Below, piece by piece: positions 1 to 5,179 of a DNA stretch of 5,179 nucleotides (position 1 is the first letter of the stretch; each line of letters opens with the position of its first letter). A model generated the notes under the pieces. That model was not told the origin of the DNA. It saw nothing but the letters and a program-made list of their open reading frames with translations, and made no database searches. Source of the stretch: Thiobacillus sp. (lineage in GTDB: Bacteria > Pseudomonadota > Gammaproteobacteria > Burkholderiales > Thiobacillaceae). The stretch is taken from positions 1 to 5,179 of the forward strand of contig JANJUT010000072.1 in NCBI GenBank assembly GCA_024710445.1. The letters run 5' to 3'. Position numbers and translations under genes: made by a program.

Positions 1-612
<612 letters not shown>

Positions 613-616
613 GTTT

Positions 617-651
617 GAGGGGCCAGGGGTCGGGATTCAGGATTCAGGGAA
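617..651 (+). repeat. Degenerate heptad array, CAGGGGT-like, left arm of spacer
   Basis: Just after the atpD stop the sequence runs in steps of seven bases: GAGGGGC, CAGGGGT, CGGGATT, CAGGATT, CAGGGAA. This is the complement of the CCCCTGA unit in the right-hand array at 673-707, but more diverged. It forms the 5' arm of the hairpin at 618-698. Confidence 0.75.
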
Positions 652-698
652 AGACGCGGCGCAGCCGCACAACCCCTGACCCCTGACCCCTGGCCCCT
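618..698 (+). other. Long imperfect hairpin in the atpD-atpC spacer
   Basis: Bases 618-634 pair with 682-698: 17 bp including one G-U pair, with 14 consecutive Watson-Crick pairs at the base. After a 2x2 internal loop, 637-641 pair with 675-679. A small GC hairpin (656-660 with 664-668, loop GCA) sits at the tip. No U-tract follows, so it is not an intrinsic terminator. The base of the stem ends 8 bases before the atpC Shine-Dalgarno site. Because both arms are 7-base repeats, the stem can slip into other registers; for example 643-649 can pair with 702-708, which includes the first two A's of the Shine-Dalgarno box. In the polycistronic atp mRNA it could affect stability or the relative yield of epsilon subunit; that role is inference. 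Confidence 0.7.
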
Positions 699-707
699 GA
701 CCCCTGA
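673..707 (+). repeat. Five tandem copies of the heptamer CCCCTGA
   Basis: Five uninterrupted 7-base units lie at 673-679, 680-686, 687-693, 694-700 and 701-707. Four are exactly CCCCTGA and the third is CCCCTGG. The array ends where the atpC Shine-Dalgarno box begins. The clean tandem structure suggests slipped-strand expansion, so copy number may vary between strains. Confidence 0.9.
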
Positions 708-712
708 AAGGA
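707..712 (+). promoter_or_regulatory. Ribosome binding site of atpC
   Basis: AAAGGA lies 6 bases before the ATG at 719. Its first A is also the last base of the final CCCCTGA heptad, so the repeat array abuts the site directly. This placement favours ATG 719 over the second in-frame ATG at 725. Confidence 0.8.
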
Positions 713-718
713 AAAACC

Positions 719-1141
719 ATGGCCATGACCATCCACGTTGACATTGTCAGCGCAGAAAAATCGCTCTACTCCGGCCTCGCCGAAGTCGTGATTGCTCCGG
801 GTCAACGCGGCGAGCTCGGTATTTATCCGCGCCACACCCCGTTGCTCACCACGCTCAAGCCCGGCTCGGTTCGTATCAAGGTGCCGGATCAGGCCGAAGA
901 AGAGCTGGTTTATGTTTCGGGCGGCATTCTTGAAGTGCAGCCCAATACGGTGACCATCCTGTCCGATTCCGCCATTCGCGGTGCGGACCTCGACGAAGCC
1001 AAGGCCCTCGAAGCGGTACGTGCCGCCGAGGAAGCCATGAAAGACAAGGCCGCGGTCATCGACTACGCGCAGGCGCAAGCCGAACTGGCCCAGGCAGTGG
1101 CTCAACTGGCTACCATCAACAAGCTGCGCAAGCTGACTTGA
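719..1141 (+). CDS. atpC: F1Fo ATP synthase subunit epsilon
   Basis: This is the epsilon subunit of the central rotor stalk. It contacts gamma and the c-ring and, in bacteria, can restrain ATP hydrolysis through its C-terminal helices. The protein is 140 residues, matching the usual 130-140. Residues 4-86 form the N-terminal beta-sandwich, with the family hallmark [13 protein letters not shown] (31-43) and GGILEVQP (68-75). Residues 90-137 are the two-helix C-terminal domain, rich in Ala and charged residues and starting [10 protein letters not shown]. The ATG at 719 is chosen because AAAGGA sits 6 bases upstream. It is the last gene of the atp operon: the TGA at 1139-1141 is followed after 13 bases by a strong terminator. 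The separation from atpD by a repeat-filled 106-base spacer is unusual, since this gap is commonly short. Confidence 0.97.
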   Translation: MAMTIHVDIVSAEKSLYSGLAEVVIAPGQRGELGIYPRHTPLLTTLKPGSVRIKVPDQAEEELVYVSGGILEVQPNTVTILSDSAIRGADLDEAKALEAVRAAEEAMKDKAAVIDYAQAQAELAQAVAQLATINKLRKLT

Positions 1142-1154
1142 TCGGTGTGAGGCA

Positions 1155-1201
1155 GGCAATAAAAAGCAGCTTTCGGGCTGCTTTTTTATTGCCGTTTTTT
1201 T
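1155..1201 (+). terminator. Intrinsic terminator of the atp operon
   Basis: The left arm 1155-1170 (GGCAATAAAAAGCAGC) pairs with 1177-1193 with a single bulged T. The loop is TTTCGG (1171-1176), and a run of seven T's (1195-1201) follows. It begins 13 bases after the atpC stop. The A-rich left and T-rich right arms also give the inner core GCAGC/GCTGC its own T-tract, so termination could occur at either of two places. Confidence 0.93.
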
Positions 1202-1323
1202 GTGGGCGGGGCGATGGCGGGTCTGGTGTGTACCGAAAGTTTTGTATCTTGAAATCGTTTATTTCAGGGCCAGGAAGGCGTTTCCTGTGTCAGTACGTAA
1301 AAAAACGTGAAATCCCCCCCGGT

Positions 1324-1352
1324 TTGACGGCCCAGACTTTCATTTTTATCAA
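1324..1352 (+). promoter_or_regulatory. Candidate sigma-70 promoter for the OmpA-family gene
   Basis: TTGACG (1324-1329, 5 of 6 to consensus) is followed by a 17-base spacer and TATCAA (1347-1352, 4 of 6). Transcription would start near 1359 and give a leader of about 170 bases. Other -10-like boxes nearer the gene (TATACC at 1417, TATACA at 1506) lack good -35 partners, but I cannot rule them out. Confidence 0.35.
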
Positions 1353-1516
1353 GCCTTGGGCTACCCTGTAATAGATGCGCAAGGTTTGAACGAACTTTTT
1401 CAGGCCCGCAACGGGTTATACCCCGTGAGCGCACTGGATTCATAAGTTTCACAAAACCGGGGGTTACCAGACCGCCGGGTTTCTACTCAAAGCCTCACCC
1501 GTTTGTATACATTCAT

Positions 1517-1523
1517 AAAGGAG
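1517..1523 (+). promoter_or_regulatory. Ribosome binding site that fixes the GTG start
   Basis: AAAGGAG lies 7 bases before GTG 1531. An in-frame TAA at 1516-1518 excludes any earlier start beyond this point, and the encoded signal peptide begins directly at the GTG. Confidence 0.88.
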
Positions 1524-1530
1524 CATAAAC

Positions 1531-2304
1531 GTGCGAACAACCCCACTTCTCTTCACACTTCTTACCGCAACCCTGGTTTCAGCTGGCGCTGTCTCGGCAC
1601 ATGCCGCCGAGGGCACATATTACGATCCGTCGAATGCTGCGAGCCAAAGTGGCAAAACGGTTGGTTATGAGCTTTTTAAAACCATCGGCTGCCCAGGCAA
1701 GGCCTTGCTGGATGCGGGCTGTCCCGTCCCTGCCGCAGCACCTGCACCGGCCGCCGCGGCACCTGCACCGGCACCCGCGCCGGTTGATGGCGACGATGAC
1801 CGTGATGGCGTAGCCAATAGCAAGGACAAGTGCCCGACCACACCGGCAGGCCAGAAGGTCAATGCAGACGGATGCGAACTGGACAGCGATGGCGACGGCA
1901 TCGTGGATAGCAAGGACGTGTGTCCAACCGTATTCGCTAAAACCGACAATGGTTGCCCGCCGGTCGCGCCGCTGACCCTGAATGGGGTGAATTTCGACAA
2001 CGATATGGCGGTCCTGCGTCCCGAAGCCTCCGCTACCCTTGATCAGGCTGCAGAGAGCCTGAAGGCATGGGGTGATGTCAAGGTGGAAGTGGCGGGCCAT
2101 ACCGATAGCCGCAGCAGCGACGCCTACAACATGGCCTTGTCGCAAAACCGTGCCAATGCCGTTCGCGAGTATCTGATTGGCAAGGGTATTGCCGCTGAGC
2201 GCTTGACGGCCAAGGGGTACGGCGAATCGCAACCCGTTGCCGACAATGACACGGAAGAAGGCCGCTTCAAGAACCGTCGCGTGGAATTGATTCCGCAGAA
2301 GTAA
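1531..2304 (+). CDS. Exported OmpA-family peptidoglycan-binding protein with TSP3-type repeats, no beta-barrel
   Basis: This is a predicted periplasmic, cell-wall-binding protein of 257 residues with a GTG start. Residues 1-25 or 1-26 are a signal peptide: an Arg, a hydrophobic core, then SAHA-A with AXA-type cleavage. No lipobox Cys follows, so it is not an obvious lipoprotein. Residues 27-65 are a short segment with GYELFKTIGCPG and a Cys pair (C54, C64). Residues 66-84 are a Pro/Ala linker. Two Asp-rich calcium-binding repeats resembling thrombospondin type 3 follow (86-102 and 118-132), with Cys at 101, 115, 131 and 142. Residues 147-257 are the OmpA C-terminal domain; D192 in GHTD and R207 in NRA match the residues that bind diaminopimelate in E. 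coli OmpA. The N-terminal eight-strand barrel of classical OmpA is absent, so how it would attach to the outer membrane is unclear. It sits alone between two terminators. The family is certain; the exact role is unknown. Confidence 0.9.
   Translation: MRTTPLLFTLLTATLVSAGAVSAHAAEGTYYDPSNAASQSGKTVGYELFKTIGCPGKALLDAGCPVPAAAPAPAAAAPAPAPAPVDGDDDRDGVANSKDKCPTTPAGQKVNADGCELDSDGDGIVDSKDVCPTVFAKTDNGCPPVAPLTLNGVNFDNDMAVLRPEASATLDQAAESLKAWGDVKVEVAGHTDSRSSDAYNMALSQNRANAVREYLIGKGIAAERLTAKGYGESQPVADNDTEEGRFKNRRVELIPQK
1726..1782 (+). repeat. Pro/Ala linker-coding low-complexity stretch with 14-base direct repeat
   Basis: This stretch encodes residues 66-84 of the OmpA-family protein, almost only Pro and Ala. 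GCACCTGCACCGGC occurs at 1738-1751 and again at 1759-1772. The copies are 21 bases (7 codons) apart and therefore in frame, so recombination between them would change linker length without a frameshift. Confidence 0.8.
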
Positions 2305-2317
2305 TCCAGCGTTGATC

Positions 2318-2365
2318 TGACGCCATGCAGAACGGGGGCTTCGGTCCCCGTTTTGCATGGCGTCA
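2318..2365 (+). terminator. Terminator of the OmpA-family gene with cUUCGg tetraloop
   Basis: Bases 2318-2339 pair with 2344-2365 without a break: 22 bp including two G-U pairs, closed by C(TTCG)G with loop 2340-2343. The core ACGGGGGC/GTCCCCGT is followed by TTTT (2351-2354), as in an intrinsic terminator, but these T's also form part of the extended stem. It starts 13 bases after the stop codon. The long stem could also protect the mRNA 3' end. Confidence 0.85.
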
Positions 2366-2422
2366 AGCCGGGGGTTGAACAAAGGAATGGCGGCAGGGTG
2401 CCGGGTCATCCCATCCAGGCTT

Positions 2423-2428
2423 TATACT
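2423..2428 (+). promoter_or_regulatory. Candidate -10 box for glmU-glmS
   Basis: TATACT matches the sigma-70 -10 consensus at 5 of 6 positions and lies 63 bases before the glmU ATG at 2486. I see no good -35 box at 16-18 bases (the region reads TGCCGGGT), so the promoter may need an activator or be weak. A start near 2435 would give a leader of about 50 bases. A TTGAAC at 2375-2380 is too far upstream to pair with it. Confidence 0.45.
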
Positions 2429-2485
2429 TGGCGCGCGATTTGCTCACCCATGTTGCTGATAGGCATGCAACCCGGACCGAACCGA

Positions 2486-3862
2486 ATGAACTCGAAGCTC
2501 GAAATCCTGATTCTCGCAGCGGGCAAAGGCACCCGCATGCGTTCCGACCTGCCCAAGGTGCTGCATAAACTGGCGGGCAAGCCCCTGCTGGGTCACGTGG
2601 TGGATACCGCCCACGCACTGGGCGCGGCGCAAACCTGTGTGGTGTACGGCTTTGGCGGCGAGGCGGTGCCGCAGGCCATGGCCGACGACAAGCTGACGTT
2701 TGTGCTACAGGCTGAACAGCATGGCACCGGTCATGCCGTGAAGCAGGCGCTGCCGAAGCTTGCGGACGACAGCGTGACGCTGGTGCTGTACGGCGATGTA
2801 CCGCTTACGCATGTTTCAACCCTGGAGCCGCTGGTGACTGCCGCCAGGGCCGGCAAGCTGGGCCTGTTGACCGTGACGCTTGCGCATCCGGACGGCTATG
2901 GCCGCATCGTGCGCGAAAACGGCAGCGTTACCCGCATTGTCGAACACAAGGATGCTTCCCCGGCGGAACGCGCCATCCAGGAGGTCAACACCGGCATTCT
3001 GGCGGTGGCGACCCGCCATCTCAGGCAGTGGATCGATACCCTGAAGAACGACAACGCCCAGGGTGAGTACTACCTGACCGACATCATCGCGCTGGGCGTA
3101 AGGGATGGCGTGACAGTGGAGACTCACCAACCGGCATTCGAGTGGGAAGTGCTGGGGGTAAACAGCAAGGCGCAACTGGCCGAGCTGGAGCGCATCCACC
3201 AGAACGAGATTGCCCAGGCTTTGCTCAATGAGGGCGTGACCCTGTATGACCCGGCACGGCTCGACGTGCGCGGTGCGCTGACCTGCGGGCGCGATGTGGT
3301 GATCGACGTCAATTGCGTGTTCGAAGGCCGGGTTGAATTGGGGGATGGCGTGCAAGTGGGCGCTAACTGCGTGCTGCGCAATGTCACCGTGGCGGCAGGC
3401 ACGCGCATCGATGCGTTTACCCTGATCGACGATGCCCGGATCGGCGAAGCCAACCGGCTCGGTCCGTTTTCGCGCATCCGCCCGGGCACGACGCTGGCGC
3501 GCGATGTCCACGTGGGTAACTTCGTCGAGATCAAGAACAGCCAGATCGATGACGGCTCCAAGGTCAACCACCTGTCCTACGTCGGCGACACCACCATGGG
3601 CAAGCGGGTCAACATCGGCGCGGGCACCATCACCTGCAATTACGATGGCGCCTACAAGCATCGCACCATCATCGAGGATGAGGTCTTCGTTGGCTCCGAT
3701 ACCCAGCTGATCGCACCGGTGACCGTCGGCAAAGGTGCAACCCTGGGTGCCGGCACCACGCTGAGCAAGGATGCGCCCGCGGGCGAACTGACCCTGTCCC
3801 GGGCGAAGCAGCTCACCGTCAGCGGCTGGGTCCGGCCGGTTAAACAGAAAAAGGAAAACTGA
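2486..3862 (+). CDS. glmU: Bifunctional GlcNAc-1-P uridyltransferase / GlcN-1-P acetyltransferase
   Basis: This cytoplasmic enzyme acetylates glucosamine-1-P and then couples it to UTP, giving UDP-GlcNAc for peptidoglycan and LPS. From ATG 2486 it is 458 residues (E. coli 456). The N-terminal uridyltransferase domain (about 5-228) shows LAAGKGTRM (10-18), PKVLH with K24, [10 protein letters not shown] (75-84), LYGDVPL with metal-ligand D104, [11 protein letters not shown] (190-200) and GVN (224-226). The C-terminal left-handed beta-helix (about 250-452) shows hexapeptide repeats, VGNFVEIK (343-350), the catalytic His in NHLSYVGD (H362) and [11 protein letters not shown] (378-388). An open frame continues upstream to ATG 2357, with further ATGs at 2450 and 2465. 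These are disfavoured because 2486 gives the family length, the 2357 start lies inside the terminator, and 2450 lacks a Shine-Dalgarno site. The site before 2486 is itself weak (GGA 2474-2476). The stop is 2 bases before glmS. Confidence 0.95.
   Translation: MNSKLEILILAAGKGTRMRSDLPKVLHKLAGKPLLGHVVDTAHALGAAQTCVVYGFGGEAVPQAMADDKLTFVLQAEQHGTGHAVKQALPKLADDSVTLVLYGDVPLTHVSTLEPLVTAARAGKLGLLTVTLAHPDGYGRIVRENGSVTRIVEHKDASPAERAIQEVNTGILAVATRHLRQWIDTLKNDNAQGEYYLTDIIALGVRDGVTVETHQPAFEWEVLGVNSKAQLAELERIHQNEIAQALLNEGVTLYDPARLDVRGALTCGRDVVIDVNCVFEGRVELGDGVQVGANCVLRNVTVAAGTRIDAFTLIDDARIGEANRLGPFSRIRPGTTLARDVHVGNFVEIKNSQIDDGSKVNHLSYVGDTTMGKRVNIGAGTITCNYDGAYKHRTIIEDEVFVGSDTQLIAPVTVGKGATLGAGTTLSKDAPAGELTLSRAKQLTVSGWVRPVKQKKEN
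3851..3855 (+). promoter_or_regulatory. Ribosome binding site of glmS within the glmU 3' end
   Basis: AAGGA lies 9 bases before ATG 3865, inside the last codons of glmU. Together with the 2-base gap between the genes this suggests translational coupling. Confidence 0.75.
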
Positions 3863-3864
3863 TC

Positions 3865-5179
3865 ATGTGTGGCATTGTCGGCGCGGTTGCGCAGCGTAAT
3901 GTTGTACCCATTCTGCTCGAAGGCCTGCGTCGCCTCGAATATCGCGGCTATGACTCGGCCGGGCTGGTCATCATCAACGGTGGGCTGCAGCGTGTGCGCA
4001 GCGTGGGCCGTGTCGCCTCACTGACAGATGCCTGCACCGCACAGCAGGTGCAAGGCAACCTTGGCATCGCGCACACGCGCTGGGCCACGCACGGCGCGCC
4101 GTCGGAAGCCAACGCCCACCCGCATGTGAGCGGCAAGCTGGCCGTGGTGCACAACGGCATTATCGAAAACCACGAAGCCCTGCGTGCCCGCCTCAAGGCC
4201 GAAGGCTTTGTCTTCACTTCGGAAACCGACACCGAAGTCATTGCACATCTGATCGACCTGTATTCCCGCCAGGGCAAGGATCTGCTCGCCGCGACCCGCG
4301 CGGCCGCAGCCGAACTCGAAGGCGCCTACGCCATCGGCGTGGTGAGTGAGGACTCACCCGACCGGCTGATCTGCGCGCGCAAGGGCAGCCCGCTGCTGAT
4401 CGGCCTGGGCATCGAGGAAAACTTCATTGCTTCCGACGTCTCGGCGCTGCTGCCGGTGACCCAGCGCGTGATGTATCTGGAGGAGGGTGACGTCGCCGAT
4501 ATTGGCCTGCTGGCGGTAACGGTATACGACGCGGCGGGCAACAAGGTCGATCGCAGCGTGCACATTTCCGAACTGTCGGCCGACATGGCCGAGCTCGGCA
4601 ATTACCGGCACTTCATGCAGAAGGAAATCCACGAGCAGCCACGCGCACTGACCGACACCTTGCTGGCGGCGGTGGTCCAGGATCAGGTTCAACCCGAATG
4701 GTTTGGCTTCGACGCCGCCGAAGTACTCGGCAAGGTGAAGGCCGTGACGTTCCTTGCCTGCGGCACCAGCTATCATGCAGCGAAAGTGGCCACTTACTGG
4801 CTGGAAGAGATCGCCGGCATCCCGGCGTATGCCGAAGTCGCCAGCGAATACCGCTATCGCACCTCGGTCCCCAACCCCGATGCGCTCATCGTCACCATTT
4901 CGCAGTCAGGCGAAACCGCCGACACGCTGGCCGCGCTGAACCATGCCAAGGCATTGGGCCAGGACAAGACGCTGACCATTTGCAATGTGCCGGAGTCGGC
5001 GCTCACGCGCGCGTCACGCCTCAAATTCCTGACCCGCGCCGGGCCGGAAATCGGCGTGGCCTCCACCAAGGCATTCACCTCCCAGCTGGCCGCCCTTTTT
5101 CTCTTCACCATTTTCATCGCGCAGCGGCGGGAAGCCATCGACACCGCCAAACAGCTCGAACTGTCCCAGGCCCTGGTCG
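3865..5179 (+). CDS. glmS: Glutamine-fructose-6-phosphate aminotransferase (isomerizing), 3' truncated by window
   Basis: This cytoplasmic enzyme makes glucosamine-6-P from fructose-6-P and glutamine, the first step of the hexosamine pathway that ends at GlmU. The first 438 codons are in the window, out of about 609 in E. coli. The class II glutamine amidotransferase domain (about 2-225) begins MCGIVGA. Cys2 is the N-terminal nucleophile once Met is removed. It also shows RRLEYRGYDSAG (22-33), HTRWATHG (70-77), HNGIIENH (96-103) and ETDTE (120-124). The linker carries YRHFMQKEIHEQP (247-259). The first SIS sugar-isomerase domain (about 287-426) has LACGTSY (297-303), SQSGETADTL (346-355) and GVASTKAFTSQ (397-407). 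The second SIS domain and the C-terminal active-site tail lie beyond the window. The frame is open to the last base with no defects. The ATG is fixed by the requirement for Cys at position 2 and by AAGGA upstream. It is cotranscribed with glmU. Confidence 0.97.
   Translation, partial: MCGIVGAVAQRNVVPILLEGLRRLEYRGYDSAGLVIINGGLQRVRSVGRVASLTDACTAQQVQGNLGIAHTRWATHGAPSEANAHPHVSGKLAVVHNGIIENHEALRARLKAEGFVFTSETDTEVIAHLIDLYSRQGKDLLAATRAAAAELEGAYAIGVVSEDSPDRLICARKGSPLLIGLGIEENFIASDVSALLPVTQRVMYLEEGDVADIGLLAVTVYDAAGNKVDRSVHISELSADMAELGNYRHFMQKEIHEQPRALTDTLLAAVVQDQVQPEWFGFDAAEVLGKVKAVTFLACGTSYHAAKVATYWLEEIAGIPAYAEVASEYRYRTSVPNPDALIVTISQSGETADTLAALNHAKALGQDKTLTICNVPESALTRASRLKFLTRAGPEIGVASTKAFTSQLAALFLFTIFIAQRREAIDTAKQLELSQALV

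Larger units (their letters stand above)
1202..1530. other. Gene-free upstream region of the OmpA-family gene
   Basis: These 329 bases lie between the atp terminator and the OmpA-family start, and I see no convincing gene in them. They are visibly more AT-rich than the flanking genes. They contain a small hairpin (CAGGAA 1271-1276 with TTCCTG 1282-1287), an A7 tract (1299-1305), a C7 tract (1314-1320), a TTGACG box (1324-1329), other -10-like boxes (TGTAAT 1367-1372, TATACC 1417-1422, TATACA 1506-1511) and a weak hairpin (ACGGG 1411-1415 with CCCGT 1422-1426). The stretch probably carries the promoter and a long 5' leader for the downstream gene. Confidence 0.6.

Noticed and set aside
613..718. 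CRISPR array or intrinsic terminator in the atpD-atpC spacer
   Set aside because: The units are 7 bases with no spacers between them, and no U-tract follows the hairpin. It is a microsatellite-like tandem repeat within an operon.
644..1159. Antisense open frame of 171 codons over atpC
   Set aside because: It is a shadow of atpC and the repeat spacer in GC-rich DNA; the translation has no recognisable domain, and the + strand gene is certain.
1261..1290. Hairpin CAGGAA/TTCCTG as a second terminator
   Set aside because: It has only 6 bp and no T-tract after it; the strong terminator at 1155-1201 already ends the operon.
1138..1371. Open frame of 77 codons after atpC on the + strand
   Set aside because: It starts inside the atpC stop region, runs through the atp terminator, has no Shine-Dalgarno site and its translation looks like non-coding sequence.
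1579..2409. Antisense open frame of 276 codons over the OmpA-family gene
   Set aside because: It is antisense to a clear conserved gene, crosses the terminator, and yields Arg/Cys-rich low-complexity protein from the Pro/Ala codons.
2816..3661. Antisense open frame of 281 codons over glmU
   Set aside because: It is a long antisense frame typical of GC-rich coding DNA; its His/Asp/Val/Ala-rich translation mirrors glmU codons and shows no domain.
3840..3870. glmS riboswitch-ribozyme upstream of glmS
   Set aside because: glmS starts 2 bases after the glmU stop, leaving no room for the ribozyme, which is a Gram-positive feature. Regulation here would have to be by other means.

Overview
The window is a GC-rich stretch of bacterial chromosome that reads entirely on the + strand. 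The order is atpD (3' part), atpC, an OmpA-family gene, glmU, glmS (5' part). The proteins look proteobacterial, and probably betaproteobacterial: AtpD carries DELSPED in place of DELSEED, AtpC opens [13 protein letters not shown], and glmU-glmS lies just downstream of the atp operon. I cannot fix the genus from sequence alone.

Region 1 (1-1201) is the end of the F1Fo ATP synthase operon: the C-terminal 203 residues of the beta subunit, a 106-base spacer, the complete epsilon subunit, and a strong intrinsic terminator. The spacer is the oddest DNA here. It holds two opposing arrays of a 7-base unit (CCCCTGA and its complement) that can fold into a long hairpin just before the atpC ribosome binding site.

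Region 2 (1202-2365) is a self-contained transcription unit. A 329-base gene-free stretch with weak promoter candidates leads into a 257-residue exported protein. That protein has a signal peptide, a short two-cysteine segment, a Pro/Ala linker, two thrombospondin type 3-like calcium-binding repeats and an OmpA-like peptidoglycan-binding domain, but no beta-barrel. A 22-bp hairpin with a cUUCGg loop closes the unit.

Region 3 (2366-5179) is the amino-sugar operon. A TATACT -10-like box precedes glmU (bifunctional UDP-GlcNAc synthesis), and glmS (glucosamine-6-phosphate synthase) starts 2 bases after the glmU stop and runs off the window. GlmS makes GlcN-6-P. After isomerisation by GlmM (not in the window), GlmU makes UDP-GlcNAc for peptidoglycan and LPS.

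The genes fit energy supply, cell-wall anchoring and cell-wall precursor synthesis, but terminators separate the three units. I see no defence system, mobile element, CRISPR array, tRNA or rRNA. The window is mainly housekeeping; the points worth a second look are the heptad spacer and the barrel-less OmpA protein with its upstream region.
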